A stretch of DNA of 64,000 nucleotides, from positions 5,502,354 to 5,566,353 of the forward strand of contig OX235272.1 of the NCBI GenBank assembly GCA_944472155.2. Reading direction: 5' to 3'. Source of the DNA: Trichobilharzia szidati (lineage: Eukaryota > Platyhelminthes > Trematoda > Strigeidida > Schistosomatidae). The translations under genes and the position numbers were made by a program. The notes below the pieces were generated by a model that was not told the origin of the DNA, searched no databases, and saw only the letters and a list, made by a program, of their open reading frames with translations. Every line of letters begins with the position of its first letter. Position 1 is the first letter of the stretch. Of this stretch, positions 1-10,864 are shown piece after piece.

Positions 1-39
1 ACAACATTATACAGCACCACTTCTTCTATAAGCCACTCG

Positions 40-400
40 AAACTGGATAAACACCCTGCTGATGTCACCTCCAACTGCGTTTATGAATTTAAGTGCACTT
101 GCAGGAGCAAGTACATTGAAAGGACAGAAAGAAGGGCTTCTATCCGGTTTTATGAAGATATTCCAAGGAACCTATATGCTTGAAAGGAAGCAGATATTCT
201 CAGAGTGCAATTAGCAAACATATTGTTGATACCAGATATCTCGTAGAGATTTCTAAGTCCTTCAAAATATTAAATAGACAAAGGACAGCAAATTTACTAC
301 GATTTGTCAAAGCAATCGCAATCAAACGATTCAAACCAGACTTATGCATACAGAAAGAGAGCGTGATTAACCTCTCACTCCTTTGGTAACTGAATTTTGA
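40..400 (+). pseudogene. PLE C-terminal GIY-YIG relic
   Basis: Broken 3' end of a Penelope-like element ORF. A degenerate nuclease start (CVYEF, two cysteines, then KYIERTERR for YIGRT.RR) is seen near 75-135. The conserved C-terminal block of these proteins (AIAIKRFKPDLCIQK...LSLLW, then stop) ends at about 389. Frameshifts and a stop separate the halves, so no working nuclease is made. Bases 400-585 look like its AT-rich 3' trailer and hold nothing else recognisable. Confidence 0.7.
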
Positions 401-584
401 TTTTGATTACAATAATTAGTCATCTAATTCAGTGATCTCAACTCATCACTGAACAAATCTTCATCTCATAAACTGTAACCGGTTTTGTTTTTTGAGTTGC
501 TATGTGAACCTACAAGCTAACACTGTTCTGTTAATTTTTTATGTTTTCTGTCTCATCCCTCCACCCTCTTTTCTACTTTTTTTC

Positions 585-808
585 CTTCACGTACCCAGTG
601 GAACATAGGGCTGCAACCTTGTGGATTGAAGTTTCTGTAGCAGTGTTTATTCTTACAGGATGGGGTTGCTAGCCTCATTCCCAACCTTTCCTCTTTACCA
701 GCATTATTTCTGGCTTAGCGAGGTAAGGGAGTTCGTTGGCGGGGGATCAAACCCCGGACCATGTGCATGGTTGGCGAGCATCCTAACCATTGTGCCACCG
801 ACGCACTA
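585..808 (-). repeat. tRNA-derived SINE, family B
   Basis: Minus-strand SINE. Its tRNA-like head (GTGCGTCGGTGGCACAATGG, then a B-box-like GGTTTGATCCC) lies at about 740-808. The body ends with the family's 3' signature, gttccactgggaacg plus an AT-rich tail, near 590. Close relatives in the window are at 20.9, 26.9, 31.0, 45.8 and 48.3-48.8 kb. Confidence 0.75.
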
Positions 809-1064
809 CTTTGAAAACGTTTAAATTGATGGGGAAAACGTTAACTGAAAATTGTAATGCATACATTTTGGATGCACCAGTTTCATTAAAAAAAAGTTTC
901 ATAGTATTTCTTTTTTACTACCACTTAAACATTAAAGTATGTTATTATCATCTGTAGATATCATTTTATACCGCAAATTTCGTCTTCCTTGCAGTGTCGA
1001 TATAATAATGATTTTTTTGTTCTAAACAGTACAATGGAAGACAGGATAAAGACAACCAGTTATC

Positions 1065-1720
1065 AGAAAACTTGACGTGAATTGAACTCTTTTGCTTACT
1101 GATAATTTCGAAGGATTTTGCGATGTTCGCCTCATGACGCGTTACAAAGAGATCTCTGGCACTGTTTAAAGAATTTGATGCCTTGAGACGTAGGCTTTTT
1201 GGTTCATGTTCAGAAAATCAGAGGTGTCCCTTTCATTCTGCTCTCCCAATGTAATTGCTGCCGGAGATACATGTGAATTCGTGTATGCAGTTTCACGTAG
1301 CATGAGAAAGGCATCTGTTCATCTTTTATTACACCGAAGTCATGTTGTCCGATAAAATGAAGCCAACTAAGATGCAGGATAAGTTCTGGCTAGTGTGGTA
1401 TTCAGGCTTCTGTTGACTGTTCTCGCAAAACTATCACATTTCAAATCGAGTTGAATGAAGAAAAGGTTTTTTCCCCTTGTGGTTTATTCGGCATTTGAAC
1501 CTTCAAATCGTTCATACTTGTTAATGAATCTCTAAGTGTAACCATCGTTTCTCAACATGTTTTCGAGAATCAGAAATTTTCCCTCTAATTTCTCTGTAGA
1601 CCATATTTTCCTGAATCTTTTAAATGGATTTTCGACTAGTGCTCGTTTATAGCTATTTAGATAAAAACTGTTAAAATGTAAGTAATTTCCATTCCGTTCA
1701 TTACGGGAAAATTGCATGAA
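1065..1720 (-). pseudogene. PLE relic (end of RT plus GIY-YIG), minus strand
   Basis: The minus strand encodes pieces typical of the PLE region after the RT catalytic core (NYLHFNSFYLNSYKRALVEN...FKRFRKIWSTEKL). A broken GIY-YIG stretch follows (YTNSHVSPAAITLGEQNERDT region, 1200-1300). The same PLE family recurs at 25.4-25.7 and 53.6-54.2 kb. Stops and frame changes make it non-functional. Bases 810-1060 show nothing recognisable. Confidence 0.6.
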
Positions 1721-1879
1721 GTTTCGGACAAATACTACTGTTCAGCTTTTGAAGACACGTTCGGTTTTTAGAGAAAAGTTTGAAGGAATTTATTGGGATA
1801 GAATGATAGATATCAGCATGGTGTATAACAGTTGCACTCCTAATAGAATCACCGCTACCTCTCTACAACAAAATCAGAT

Positions 1880-2215
1880 GGTGTTCATAGATCCGTGTGA
1901 ACGCATTTAAATGAACCTTAACTTCAAGGGAGACTTAACCAGCGATATCCCTAAAAGAACAATTTCATCACATCTGAAAGGCGCATTCTTCGCAGCGACA
2001 CTAAACGTAATGTTCTCAATTCGCTAACCGATCTGCAGCAGCCTGAAAGATAAGATCTCGCATCAAACCGTTTCTGTGTACATATATCAGTTCACCTGCT
2101 CCTGTAAAGCCTGGTGAATTAGTGTGTCGATGCGTATCCTGTATAAAAGAGTCCAAGAACACTATCCCACATAGTAGAAGGAGGAAAGGTAACAGATGTT
2201 CCATAAGCGGTAGGA
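1880..2215 (+). pseudogene. PLE C-terminal relic (linker and GIY-YIG start)
   Basis: Plus-strand frames read LNFKGDL, HLKGAFFAATLNVMFS, LKDKI and then VYIYQFTCSC, the order found before and at the GIY-YIG nuclease in intact PLEs (compare KGDTISEL, CVKDRLPLL, CIYSFTCSC in the 36233-38650 frame). RVQEHYP follows. Stops interrupt it. The 3' end is lost near 2215, and 2215-2585 is AT-rich trailer. Confidence 0.6.
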
Positions 2216-2587
2216 TAACTGAACACCTTGTGAATAGTGTTCATTCTGTTTCTTTTTCTGTCTTTTTTTCTAAGCGCTTATAACCCTTGTAATTTTTAGA
2301 ACTCTTACATAACTCCATAATTTCCTTTGTTTCTGTGTGCATCCTAATCAGAACTCACTCATTAAACTATGCATCGTATAAGATAACTGTATTACGCTTA
2401 TTCAACTTCTTTTATGTGTTAATAAATATATTTTTCGACAACACACCACCACTACCCTCTTACCAATCTTCACCCCCCTTCTAGTTACGATTTAATAAAC
2501 CATCGCTTTTGTTAAACATCTTGACAACAATAAATATAATTTATTTTTATTCTTCTCTGAAAAACCTAATGTCCACACACGTAAAAT

Positions 2588-3310
2588 TATTATTATTATT
2601 GTTTCCTTTAATTCCTAGAGGAACATAGGGCTTCAGCCACACATCTCCATTGCGTTCAGTTCTCTGCTAAAGTTTTCCCCTGGCTCCAAGTCTGCCCACA
2701 CGTTTTCATCTCCTCTTCACATCACCTCCTCCCTATCACCCTTGCACTGACGACCAACTCGCCGCTTCCCTTTCGGGTTCCACTCGGGCGATGGCTTGTC
2801 TAGTAATGTCCCTTGATGGTTTTCTCAGAGTATGGCCAGCCAATCCACCTCTATTTCTTCCTGCCTATTTGTTTCACATTCGGTTCCTGGTTGGTTCGCT
2901 CCCAGAGATCTCTGTTGCTGATCGTTTCTGGCCGGCCATCTCATCTTGAGTACTGAGTGAAGACAACTGTTAATGAAGGTCTGTAGTTTGTTTGAGATGG
3001 TCTTCATGACGCGCAGTGCAAGTCTCTGATCCGTGAAGTGAGTAGCACTGACTTCAGATTGGAGTTGAAAATCCGGATCTTATTTTTGATGCTGAGTGCT
3101 GTTGACCTCCACACAGACTTGAGAGTAGTGAAAGCTTGTCTTGCTTTTCCGATTCTTGCTTTGATATCCTCGTCAGATCCGTCCTCCTGTAGTTGAAACG
3201 ATGCTTCCCAGGTAGGTAGGTAAAGGAGGCTGTTTCTCTCAAGTTCCTCGCATTTATGCTGATTGTTGTCTGTTGTTGTTGCTGTTGCCCAGGAATCTTC
3301 ATCACCTCTG
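2588..3310 (-). mobile_element. RTE-like retrotransposon, 5'-truncated 3' fragment
   Basis: The minus strand starts at the 3' (AATAAT)n tail at 2588 and runs to about 3310. It encodes broken segments of the RTE C-terminal domain: GRNL.ETASFTYLPGKHRFNYRR, RTDLTRISKQESEKQDKLSLLSSLCGGQQHSAS and WPARNDQQ...WLAIL. The frame shifts several times. The same 3' fragment is repeated across the window, as expected for 5'-truncated non-LTR insertions. Confidence 0.8.
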
Positions 3311-3810
3311 TTTATATATACATGGTTGCGACTAACTGAAGCAGAGTTTTTCCGTAGATGGCTTCTGAAATCTCTCAGTAAAACACACTTTGCTGCAAGC
3401 CTAAGAGTGACATTTTACTACAAAAAACTATTCAGCCAGCACAAGAAAGACAACCTCTCACATTAGGCCACTTCGACGTGCATACACCAGTTCACTTGCT
3501 CATGTGGAGCTGATTACATTATCGTTCCATGCTTCTGCTTGCAGAACACTCTCGAGAACACTATCCAGCATTGTTAGGAAACGGAGAAGGCAAGGGCGTA
3601 TGTATTTCAGTAGCGGAACATTTGATGGCTTCAGGACATTCACCTTCATTTGAAAAGTCTATCAAAGCCAAATAGAAGATCTTATCTAACCTCTCAAGGG
3701 GAGTGAAATCAAGGCAACTAGGAACAGCTGAGTTACTAGCGATCCCGATGTTTAAGCCCACTCTATGTATTCAAAACAAATACTTCCATCTGTTGTTCCT
3801 ACCATGACTA
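3300..3810 (+). pseudogene. PLE C-terminal GIY-YIG relic
   Basis: Plus strand: LLKSLSKTHFAASLRVTFYYKK, then CIHQFTCSCGADYI at about 3480-3520, the cysteine pair and YI of a PLE GIY-YIG. Broken downstream frames then cover RLEHYPALL-like and terminal LYVFKT sequences up to about 3800. Several stops are present. It abuts the minus-strand RTE fragment to its left. Bases 3810-4045 are trailer-like AT-rich DNA. Confidence 0.65.
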
Positions 3811-4045
3811 TGACAAAAAGTCAGTCCTATCAGTAATCATTATCCTATTACCTTTCATATCCAACTTTCCTCTTTATTTCCGTTATTTTTATGTTTCTTC
3901 AAATTCCTATCCGCACTACTATGTGGTTTGTCCGAACTTTCTATCCATTCAGTTATTGCTACGTTCTAAATCTCCAAATGCACAAAAATAGTCACGTTTC
4001 TCAGTAATTTTGATCTTACTATGCTTTTTATCTTATCATCCTGCT

Positions 4046-4862
4046 TATTATTATTATCATTATTATTCCCTTGGATTCCTAATGGAATATAGGCCTTCAA
4101 CTGTACGTCTCCACTTGCTTCTCTCTTCTGCTGTACTTTTCACCTGCATCCATGTTAGTCTATACTGTTTCAACTCTTCTTCACACGATCTCCTCCATGT
4201 CACCCTTGCACTGACGTCCCACTCGCCACCGCTTCCCTTTCGGGTTCCACTCGAGCGTTGGCCTGACGCGCGATGTCACCCAGCGAGTGGCCTCCTCAGC
4301 CAGTGAGTGTCCAATCCATCTCCACTTTCTCCTGCATATTTGTTGGGCGATTGGTTCTTGTTTTGTTTCTTCCCATAGTTTCTTGTTGGTGATTCTTTCT
4401 GGCCATCTGATCTTCAGTAAAGAGCGAAGATAGCTAGTGATAAAGATCTGCAACCTGTTGGAAATATTATTTGTGACCCACCGCCAAGTTTCTGATCCGT
4501 ATAGAAGAACTGACTGACTTGATGTTTGTATTGAAAATCCGAATTTTGTTGTTGATGTTGAGGAGTGACAGCGGAAGATTTCCAGATTGGTTTCATGTTG
4601 ATGAATGTGTTTCTCGCCTTCCTGATTCTCGCTTTGACATCCTCGTCCGTTCCTCCTGTAGTTGAGACAATGCTCCCTAGATAAGTGAGTGAATGAAGTA
4701 ATCTCTTTGAAATCCCTCCCGTTGATGGTGATTGGCACTGGATGTTGCTGCTGTTGTTGTTGTTGGTTGGTTATTTTCATAACCTCCGTCTTGTCTATGT
4801 TCACCTGGATTCCTGTCTTTGCTGCTTCTTCGACCAGTTTCTCGGTCCTGTTTATTACACTT
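4046..4862 (-). mobile_element. RTE-like retrotransposon, 5'-truncated 3' fragment
   Basis: The tail TATTATTATC is at 4046. The minus-strand frame at 4181-4804 is open for 207 residues and covers the RTE C-terminal region: NIDKTEVMKITNQQQQ, GRDFKEITSFTHL, VLLYGSETWRWVTN, LQIFITSYLRSLLKIRWPE, then an IGHSL.EEA.RW block. The part after the RT core is therefore comparatively well kept, but the RT itself is absent. Confidence 0.85.
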
Positions 4863-5084
4863 CCTAATTATACTAATTTAACCCTTGACCGGAAATAATT
4901 CTGGAACTTTCTCAGCCATTCACTATGAATACATGAATGTACGGTGTAGTTGATGTCTTTGTCAAAATGGATATTTTCTTCGCTGCAACCCTCTTCTAAT
5001 ATTTCGTATGATCTTTTTCATCGATTTATGTTGACAACTTTAATTATCAAGAGTTGGATTTTAGGGATTAGATTTGTTGTTAAG

Positions 5085-5306
5085 AGTTTCACCATGGATT
5101 GATATCAGTTAGAAAACCCTTAAAAACCAGTCAGGGAGTACTGAGCAGCTGTTTCATTCTAGTTTGGGAATCATTGGCAGTATGCGCACACCGATTGGAT
5201 TCGAACCTAGGATCTACTGGTTACAAGGCAAGATTGTATACCATCAGGACAGTCACTAGGACCTAATTCAATGGCCAGCCCATGAATTCTAACTTCTACC
5301 TATTTG
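5085..5306 (-). repeat. SINE family A, left part (split by miniature PLE)
   Basis: Minus-strand copy of the commonest SINE here (tRNA-like head plus a hammerhead-like centre). The 3' end is at 5085 (RC of gatatcaatccatggtgaaac). The ribozyme-like centre at 5137-5190 reads GCATACTG, CCAATGA, then a weak stem II and GAAACAGC. The B-box-like part (GGTTCGAATCC) is at about 5195. The copy stops at 5306 and resumes at 5924. Confidence 0.75.
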
Positions 5307-5923
5307 AACGAAATATTCTCATATTGAGTCATAAGAAAAGGCACAAACAGCGAAGAAAATTTTCTTTTCGACGATTCATTTTCATGAGCTGTACAATCGT
5401 AATTATAATTAACAAAGAAATCTTTAGATCAATCAGATACTGGTAAATTTTGTCCTTGGAAAATTGTATTACATAATGTAAGGTGTAAGAAGGGATGACT
5501 AATTGTAAGTTAGAAAGGGGACAGAAGTTGGCATGACGTAATAAGTGTGAGGTAATAAATAATCAATAAGCTCGTGTAAAATGGACAGGAACTAGTGGAA
5601 AGACAATAAAGTGTTTTTGTATAAAATATGTATGAAAAAGCAATGTTATTAATAAACGGTAATAGAGTAGTATTAAAATGTAGATGATGGGAACAATAAC
5701 TGATTGATTATTGATTATTCACTATCTCACACTTATTACGCCATGCCAACTTCTCTCTCCTTTCTAACTTACAATTAGTCATCCCTTCTTACACCTTACA
5801 TTATGTCATACAATTTTCCAAGGACAAAAAATTTACCAGTATCTGATTGGTCTAAAGATTTCTTTGTTAATTATAATTAAGATTGTACAGCTCATGAAAA
5901 TGAATCGTCGAAAGGAAAATTTT
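5307..5923. mobile_element. Miniature PLE made of two inverted terminal repeats
   Basis: No protein is encoded. Left arm 5352-5569 and right arm 5708-5927 are reverse complements with few differences, separated by about 140 bp of AT-rich DNA. Each outer end carries a hammerhead-like fold pointing outward. The insertion lies inside a SINE and is flanked by cttctacctatttg (5293-5306) and cttctaccgatttg (5924-5937), which match at 13 of 14 bases and read as a target duplication. The right arm's homology ends just after the predicted cleavage base, while the left end continues about 45 bp further. Assignment to PLEs rests on the ribozyme type and a matching copy at 54722. Confidence 0.75.
5348..5391 (-). 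ncRNA. Hammerhead-like ribozyme, left arm
   Basis: Minus-strand order: CAGC (stem I), an 18-nt core and stem II segment (TCATGAAAATGAATCGTC), GAAA, palindromic stem III AAGAAAATTTTCTT, C, then GCTG closing stem I. The CUGANGA box is not canonical, so activity is doubtful although stems I and III are perfect. Confidence 0.5.
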
Positions 5924-5927
5924 CTTC
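5888..5927 (+). ncRNA. Hammerhead-like ribozyme, right arm, 3' product missing
   Basis: Same fold as the left arm on the plus strand: CAGC, core, GAAA, stem III, C at 5927. The closing GCTG is absent because SINE sequence starts there. The end of the element therefore coincides with the expected cleavage position, allowing for 3-4 bases shared with the target. Confidence 0.5.
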
Positions 5928-6085
5928 TACCGATTTGTAATTTAGCGCTAGCACCAACCAGTATCATCGGTGGGACATCCATCCTCACACTTGACTGGAT
6001 GAACCTCACCGGTCATGACTTTTCACTAGAACTCCAGGTTTTCAATGGTTCTCTAACTGATATCAATCCTTGGTGAAACTCGAAA
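5924..6085 (-). repeat. SINE family A, right part
   Basis: Continuation of the SINE that began at 5085: the 5' head region on the minus strand, including the block RC of ggatgtcccaccgatgat. The last ~40 bp (ttttcaatggttctctaactgatatc...) belongs to the SINE 3' end, so a second, plus-oriented piece is probably fused here. Bases 6085-6620 show nothing recognisable. Confidence 0.6.
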
Positions 6086-6649
6086 TACTTTAATTATGAA
6101 AAGTCATCGCTTTTGTCACCATTCACTTTTTTGAAAAGTTAGCTGAATATATATATACGTTTGCAGAGATAAAGAAGAAGAATTAACCAAGTAGACAGCT
6201 TCCTCTGTTTACTTTTGATTTTGGCTTTCATAATTGTCTGGATGAGAATTATTCATAAATTTTTGTATTTAAACATCCCTCTACTGCAGAAACAATGAGT
6301 CACAATGATGAATTTATTCAGCAAGACATTGACAAAACAAACATTGTAATGACATAATATCCTCGTTTGATAGTTTTTCTACAGTCACGCTACAATTAGC
6401 TTGATTGACAGTGTTTGACAAGTGAATCAGTTAAATGAGATAGATGGAGGGCAATATTATTCAACCATCATAATTGATAAATAGGTGAAACAGACCAGGT
6501 TAGACAAGCGTTGAAATCTACTGGTATTCTGTACGCATAATTTAGGAGGCATGTGATTAATTCTCAGCATCTATACTAAGCTAGAAATAAAATTATTTGA
6601 AGAAATAGTTTTGAAATAAAATCCCTACAAACCAATACTTGAATATCAA

Positions 6650-7015
6650 CGAGATGCTGAATAGCGACTGGCCTTATTGCTGAGATTCTAGTGGGAAGTT
6701 TCGACCAGTAGGGTACAGGAGGTTGAAGGTGAGACAGTAATTCATCGAAGAAGACATTGCGAAGTGGTCGCGCTATATCGTGAATTGGCAGAAGTTGGAA
6801 TTCATTCGCTGGCCATTAGATTGGGTCACAGTAGCCCGCATTGTAACCGGAAGATCCTAGGTTGGCGTTGGGCGCATTCTACTGAAGAGCCCCAAACTAT
6901 GACGACACAGCTGTGGAGTAACCCCTTGTTTTGCAAAGGTTCTCTAAATGATGTCAACTCATGATGAAATCCTGTAACCAACCAATCAAATCCCTACAAA
7001 CCAATACTTGAAATT
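6650..7015 (+). repeat. SINE family A, near full length
   Basis: Plus-strand copy with the 5' head (tagtgggaagtttcgaccagt), the inner block ggtcgcgctatatcgtgaat, a decayed tRNA-like part at 6820-6860, a ribozyme-like centre (actgaagagccccaaacta...gacgacacagctg) and the 3' end gatgtcaactcatgatgaaatcctgtaacc. The tail ccctacaaaccaatacttgaa appears both before (6625) and after it. Bases 7015-7540 contain no recognisable feature. Confidence 0.75.
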
Positions 7016-7545
7016 TGGAATCATAGTCATTACTACTGATTTTCTGACGGGACATTAATAAGTAGTAAATGCTGCGGTGGATGATATATGACTTTTCAGA
7101 TTAAGTGCATTTAAATTCTATGCGTGGTTTAAATATCACCTGACAACAACAATGGAAAACTTCTTTGAATTTTGAATAAAGAATGAACAAGCATATTTGC
7201 AGTTTTCATAACACGAGCTCGTTTTATTTCGTCGACTCTCGCCAAGTGCTTACTTCCTAAATAAAACACTTATAATTACAAAATTTCTGAACGTACTTTT
7301 TACAAAGGCTTCAAGTTATAGAAAGAAAGTATAGGCAACATAATTTCAAAGATGATGTAAGTAGACAATTATTGAGTATTAGTTTGGGGGTGAATAGTGA
7401 AATAAATTATAGAACAGATAAGATAATTTAATTTAGTAGATTTGGAACGTGAATAGTGAATTCAACTCAGTGAGTGAAGATCAAAATTAACTGGAATGTT
7501 ATGCAGCCGAACGAAACAAAAACCACAGAAACAAAATAATTACGA

Positions 7546-8770
7546 TTACCAGAGTAGTGAGAGATTACTCACACTATGTTCCTGAATACAGAGGTTGAGT
7601 CGGAGTCTTTTGATTGCAATGGCTTCTTCGAACCGACGTAACGATGTTTTTCTTTGTGTGTTGATTATTTTGAAAGTCTGAACAATTTCCACTATGTGTT
7701 CTGTGTCAGTAAAGTGTCTGGCGATTGCAGCTGAGAACACTTTGTTGCCTTTCATATAGGAGATTCTAGGGATATGCTGAGAAAACCTGGTTCTTATGTA
7801 CTTGCTGCCGTGATTGCAGATGATTTGATAATTGCAGTGTATTTATCGACTTTTGACTGAGATAACGAGCATACAATGCTGTAAAGTGGAAAAAGTTTGG
7901 CTATGGGAAATGTTCTTTTCAGTGCACCTTCAATTCTTTCTTCTTTTCTTGCAGATACTTCTCCCACTTTGTACGTTAGACAGACAAAAACTGGTTTCTC
8001 TTCAGTTATTTCGGGTCTCTGTCTAGGCTTTTTTAACTGCGATATTTTGATACGAACTATCCAGGGTATTGATTTTCACTGAGGTTCTTTTCAACGTCTG
8101 CTAGTTCCTCTTTGATCTTTTCTCCCGAACACAACACTCTAGCTCTGCTGAAGGGTTCTTTCACCAGGCTCCGTTTGTAGCTCCACTTGTTTGTGATAAT
8201 TCGAATATTGACCAGTCCAAGTTTCTTTCCTATAGATGAACTTCTAAAATGTCCCATCATTTCTTCTTTTTATGTTGAGATCTAGAAAGTGGAAATAATT
8301 GTCACCTTCATGATCCTTTGTTGATGCTGTTCGAGGGCCAGTAGCACTGAGGTTTTCGAACATCGTGAATGCGTGATCCTTATTATTGAAAACCACTACA
8401 GTGTCGTCAACATACCTGTATTAATAGTTGGTTCTCTCTGTTTCCGGCTTCACTCGTATCTGTTCTGGATAGGCCATGAATATATCTGCAAGAACAAGAC
8501 CCAAAGATGAACTCATAGCCATACCATCAATTTGTAGTTACAGCTTGTTGTTGAATCATAACTGAATTCAATTCAATTTAGTCTTACATGTGAACCCACA
8601 GCTGCAGGTGATCTTGTAGATACAGTGTAAAGTAAAGTCTGTGGAATTGTGTCCTTTGATTGTGAGCGCGGGATGGGAAAATGTTCAAGTGGGTCAGAGA
8701 AAAGAATTTGACATCAAAAATCCTCTTGTTAGTTAACCGGAACCTTTGAGCTGAAAGTTTTATCACTAAG
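7546..8770 (-). pseudogene. PLE relic spanning RT motifs to C-terminus
   Basis: Minus strand, right to left: a decayed motif A area (FDVKFF, about 8700), MAMSSSLGLVLADIFMA in place of MGSPLGPLLADIFM (about 8490), YRYVDDTVVVFNN with the VDD box (about 8410), FHFLDLNIK, SYKRSLVKEPFSRARVLCSGEKI (8057-8200), and the C-terminal block EAIAIKRLRLNLCIQ...LSLLW ending at 7546. The GIY-YIG middle is badly worn. Frameshifts separate the pieces. Its C-terminus resembles the relic at 40-400, so both are probably one family. Confidence 0.7.
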
Positions 8771-8924
8771 AAATGTTTTTACTGGATATTTACAAAACTG
8801 CCGAAATGAAGAAATTATTAAGTTCATGCGTATATGTGAAATATTGATTGCCTGAATTTCGCTTCGTCCCACATAGTCTGCCAGGTGTTCATAAAACTCC
8901 GTGTAGCGTTTAGTTTGACTTCCG

Positions 8925-9250
8925 ATGTTGATTTTTTTGTGTTCTCCGAGATGGTTGAGTCCAGAAATACCTAAAAACTTTCTTCAGAAAGAAGGAATAC
9001 TCACATTATTTCATCAAAAAGTGTCTAAATTCAAATCGCAACACCACCAAAAATCATCATCAAAGACCACAAGAAAATTCACTCTACCATATATTAAGAT
9101 TACCTCTGAAGTTATGACTAGAATACTTAGACCGTCTGAAATAGACTTAACACCCAAGAGAACACAATCACTTCGTTCGATATTGTGCAGACCATAGGAT
9201 CCGACTGTATAGGAAGATAAGACCAATACCATATACAAAATAAACTGCCA
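8925..9250 (+). pseudogene. PLE of the second nuclease type, left piece
   Basis: Plus-strand frame: LTLFHQKVSKFKSQHHQKSS, KFTLPYIKITSEVMTRILRP and TPKRTQSLRSILCRP, then EDKTNTIYKINC. This matches the conserved run before the GIY-YIG domain in the element at 46.5-47.3 kb (VLPHITDISEITARLFKPLGID...KSLHSILCQPKD...KTNIIYKIDC). It is interrupted after the YK.NC motif. Confidence 0.6.
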
Positions 9251-9559
9251 TAAACAATGCTGTAAATGAATGTGAACATTGAAAGTTTGAACATTGGCCT
9301 TGGTGGCCATTGGCGGGCAACTCGAAGGCGCGAATGATTCAATCGTGTACAAGTTGGAGGAAGACGAAGGAATACAAATAGAAGTACAATACATTCCTTG
9401 TAAAACATTTGTTTATAGACTTTTTACAGAGAATTGACTTTAACTGCCGAACAGTACAAATTCTTCTCGTTCCTTGTATTTTGGAATTAAGGTCAATATT
9501 GTTCATAGTAATTGTCCGTTCGAAGGCCTTCGGAGATAATAGGAACTTAGGGTTAAGTT

Positions 9560-9720
9560 CCTTGACAAATGTACTGGCCAAAGTGGGCGTCTCTTTAGAA
9601 CATAAGTTAACTGTAAAAAGGCACGATATACGTTCTTTCAAATCAGTACACGCAGACACTGATTGACACCGGTTCGGTTGGGTGAATGTCGAAATTTTAA
9701 ATAGAGAAAACACCAAACAG
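9560..9720 (+). pseudogene. PLE of the second nuclease type, right piece
   Basis: Continues the element at 8925: frames read TGQSGRLFRT.VNCKKARYTFFQIS.R, equivalent to GQSGRPLRLRIHDHKLAVKRYD in the copy at 46.9 kb. The ~310 bp at 9250-9560 look like unrelated inserted DNA with no recognisable coding content. Confidence 0.5.
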
Positions 9721-9839
9721 TAGTGCGTGGGAATAGTTGAGTGTAAACTTCAAATTTGACGGCACGCTTTAGAGGCAAATGGACGGGGTGGCTATGGACT
9801 CCTCATTCAGGCTGATTTATTTCTAAGTCAACTGGAATA

Positions 9840-10690
9840 GCTATCCCGAAAAATTTATCAAGAAACACATGACAAAGAAATCGGAAAAGGATTGCTCACT
9901 ATCTGTAAACAAGAAGCCACTTTATATACGACTACAATTCAAGGATGATATACCAAGTGAGATAATTACGAAGAAGTTAAGAAAATCAGTCCAAAAAACT
10001 GTCAATGCTGTCGAACTACATGTCTTATATTCTCTACACGACCGATGGTGCTACCTCGACTGAAAGATGAGGTACCTAGACTAGCCACTTCAAATTGTAT
10101 CTACCGATTCAACTACATTTGTGTTTGTGGAGCGCGTTATATTGGCCGTTGCTCTAGGAACTTGATTTGTCGTGCTCTCTCGAGAACATCTCCCACTATG
10201 GCTAAGTAAAGGTGTAGTGAAAACCATTAATAATTAGATATTAGACCATCTGGTCCAAACCGGCCGCAAAGCCAGCCACCGTTGAAGAATCCTTCTCTAT
10301 AATCTACCGGTTGCCTAAAAAATTGCCAAAATCATCGAAGCACCCCATGCTTCAAACAGTAGAGGCTATTGCAATTCGCCTCAAACAACCAGTGCTCTGT
10401 GTTCAAAAGAAACAAGTCCAGCTAGCCACTACTACTACTCTGGCCGGCCTTCAGTAGAGACTATAAATTCACGAATTTGTATTATTATCTTTCCTAATTT
10501 TTCTGATATTCAGCTTATTGTTATGTTGATGCTATTGAGCTGTAATCTATCAATATTATTGATTTGATGTTATTTTAAAAACATTAATGTTGTTCATAAC
10601 AGTAATTCATTCATTCACCACAGTGTGTATATATAACTGTAGAGCCTGATGATGAAGTTATCGAAAAGAGTACTCTTTGTTCAGTATCCA
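9840..10690 (+). pseudogene. PLE 3' part with terminal ribozyme
   Basis: Plus strand: KKPLYIRLQFKDDIPSEIITKKLRKSVQKT (9869-10010), KDEVPRLATSNCIYRFNY.CVCGARYIGRCSRNL (10060-10165) with the nuclease CIY and YIG boxes, REHLPLWLSKGVVK, then LALCVQKKQVQ at the C-terminus (~10400). It has several stops and one-base shifts. An AT-rich trailer leads to the hammerhead-like fold at 10642. The same subfamily lies on the minus strand at 18.4-19.0 kb with the same trailer. Confidence 0.75.
10642..10682 (+). ncRNA. Hammerhead-like ribozyme at PLE 3' end
   Basis: Stem I GAGC (10642-10645) pairs with GTTC (10679-10682, one G-U). The canonical box CTGATGA is at 10646-10652, then a 10-nt stem II segment (TGAAGTTATC), GAAA at 10663-10666, and stem III AAGAG-TA-CTCTT with T at 10678 before the predicted cut. 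Stem II can form only two or three pairs, which is the weak point. Confidence 0.65.
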
Positions 10691-10864
10691 TTATTTTGAA
10701 AATGAGTTTACTAAATCTCACGACTTGTTTCAGTTCTATTTCCACTGTATATATCAGATGTTATTAAGAGAGGTCACAACTCATCGTTTAATTTAAAACC
10801 AGTGTATCATTCAAGTGCGTTGACTTGTTCCTGTTCACAGCCTGAAGTTCTCTTGAAAACCTGT

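Noticed and set aside
9014..9408. Minus-strand frames of 126 and 93 residues
   Set aside because: They overlap the plus-strand PLE coding trace at 8925-9250 and contain no motif, so they are antisense shadows.
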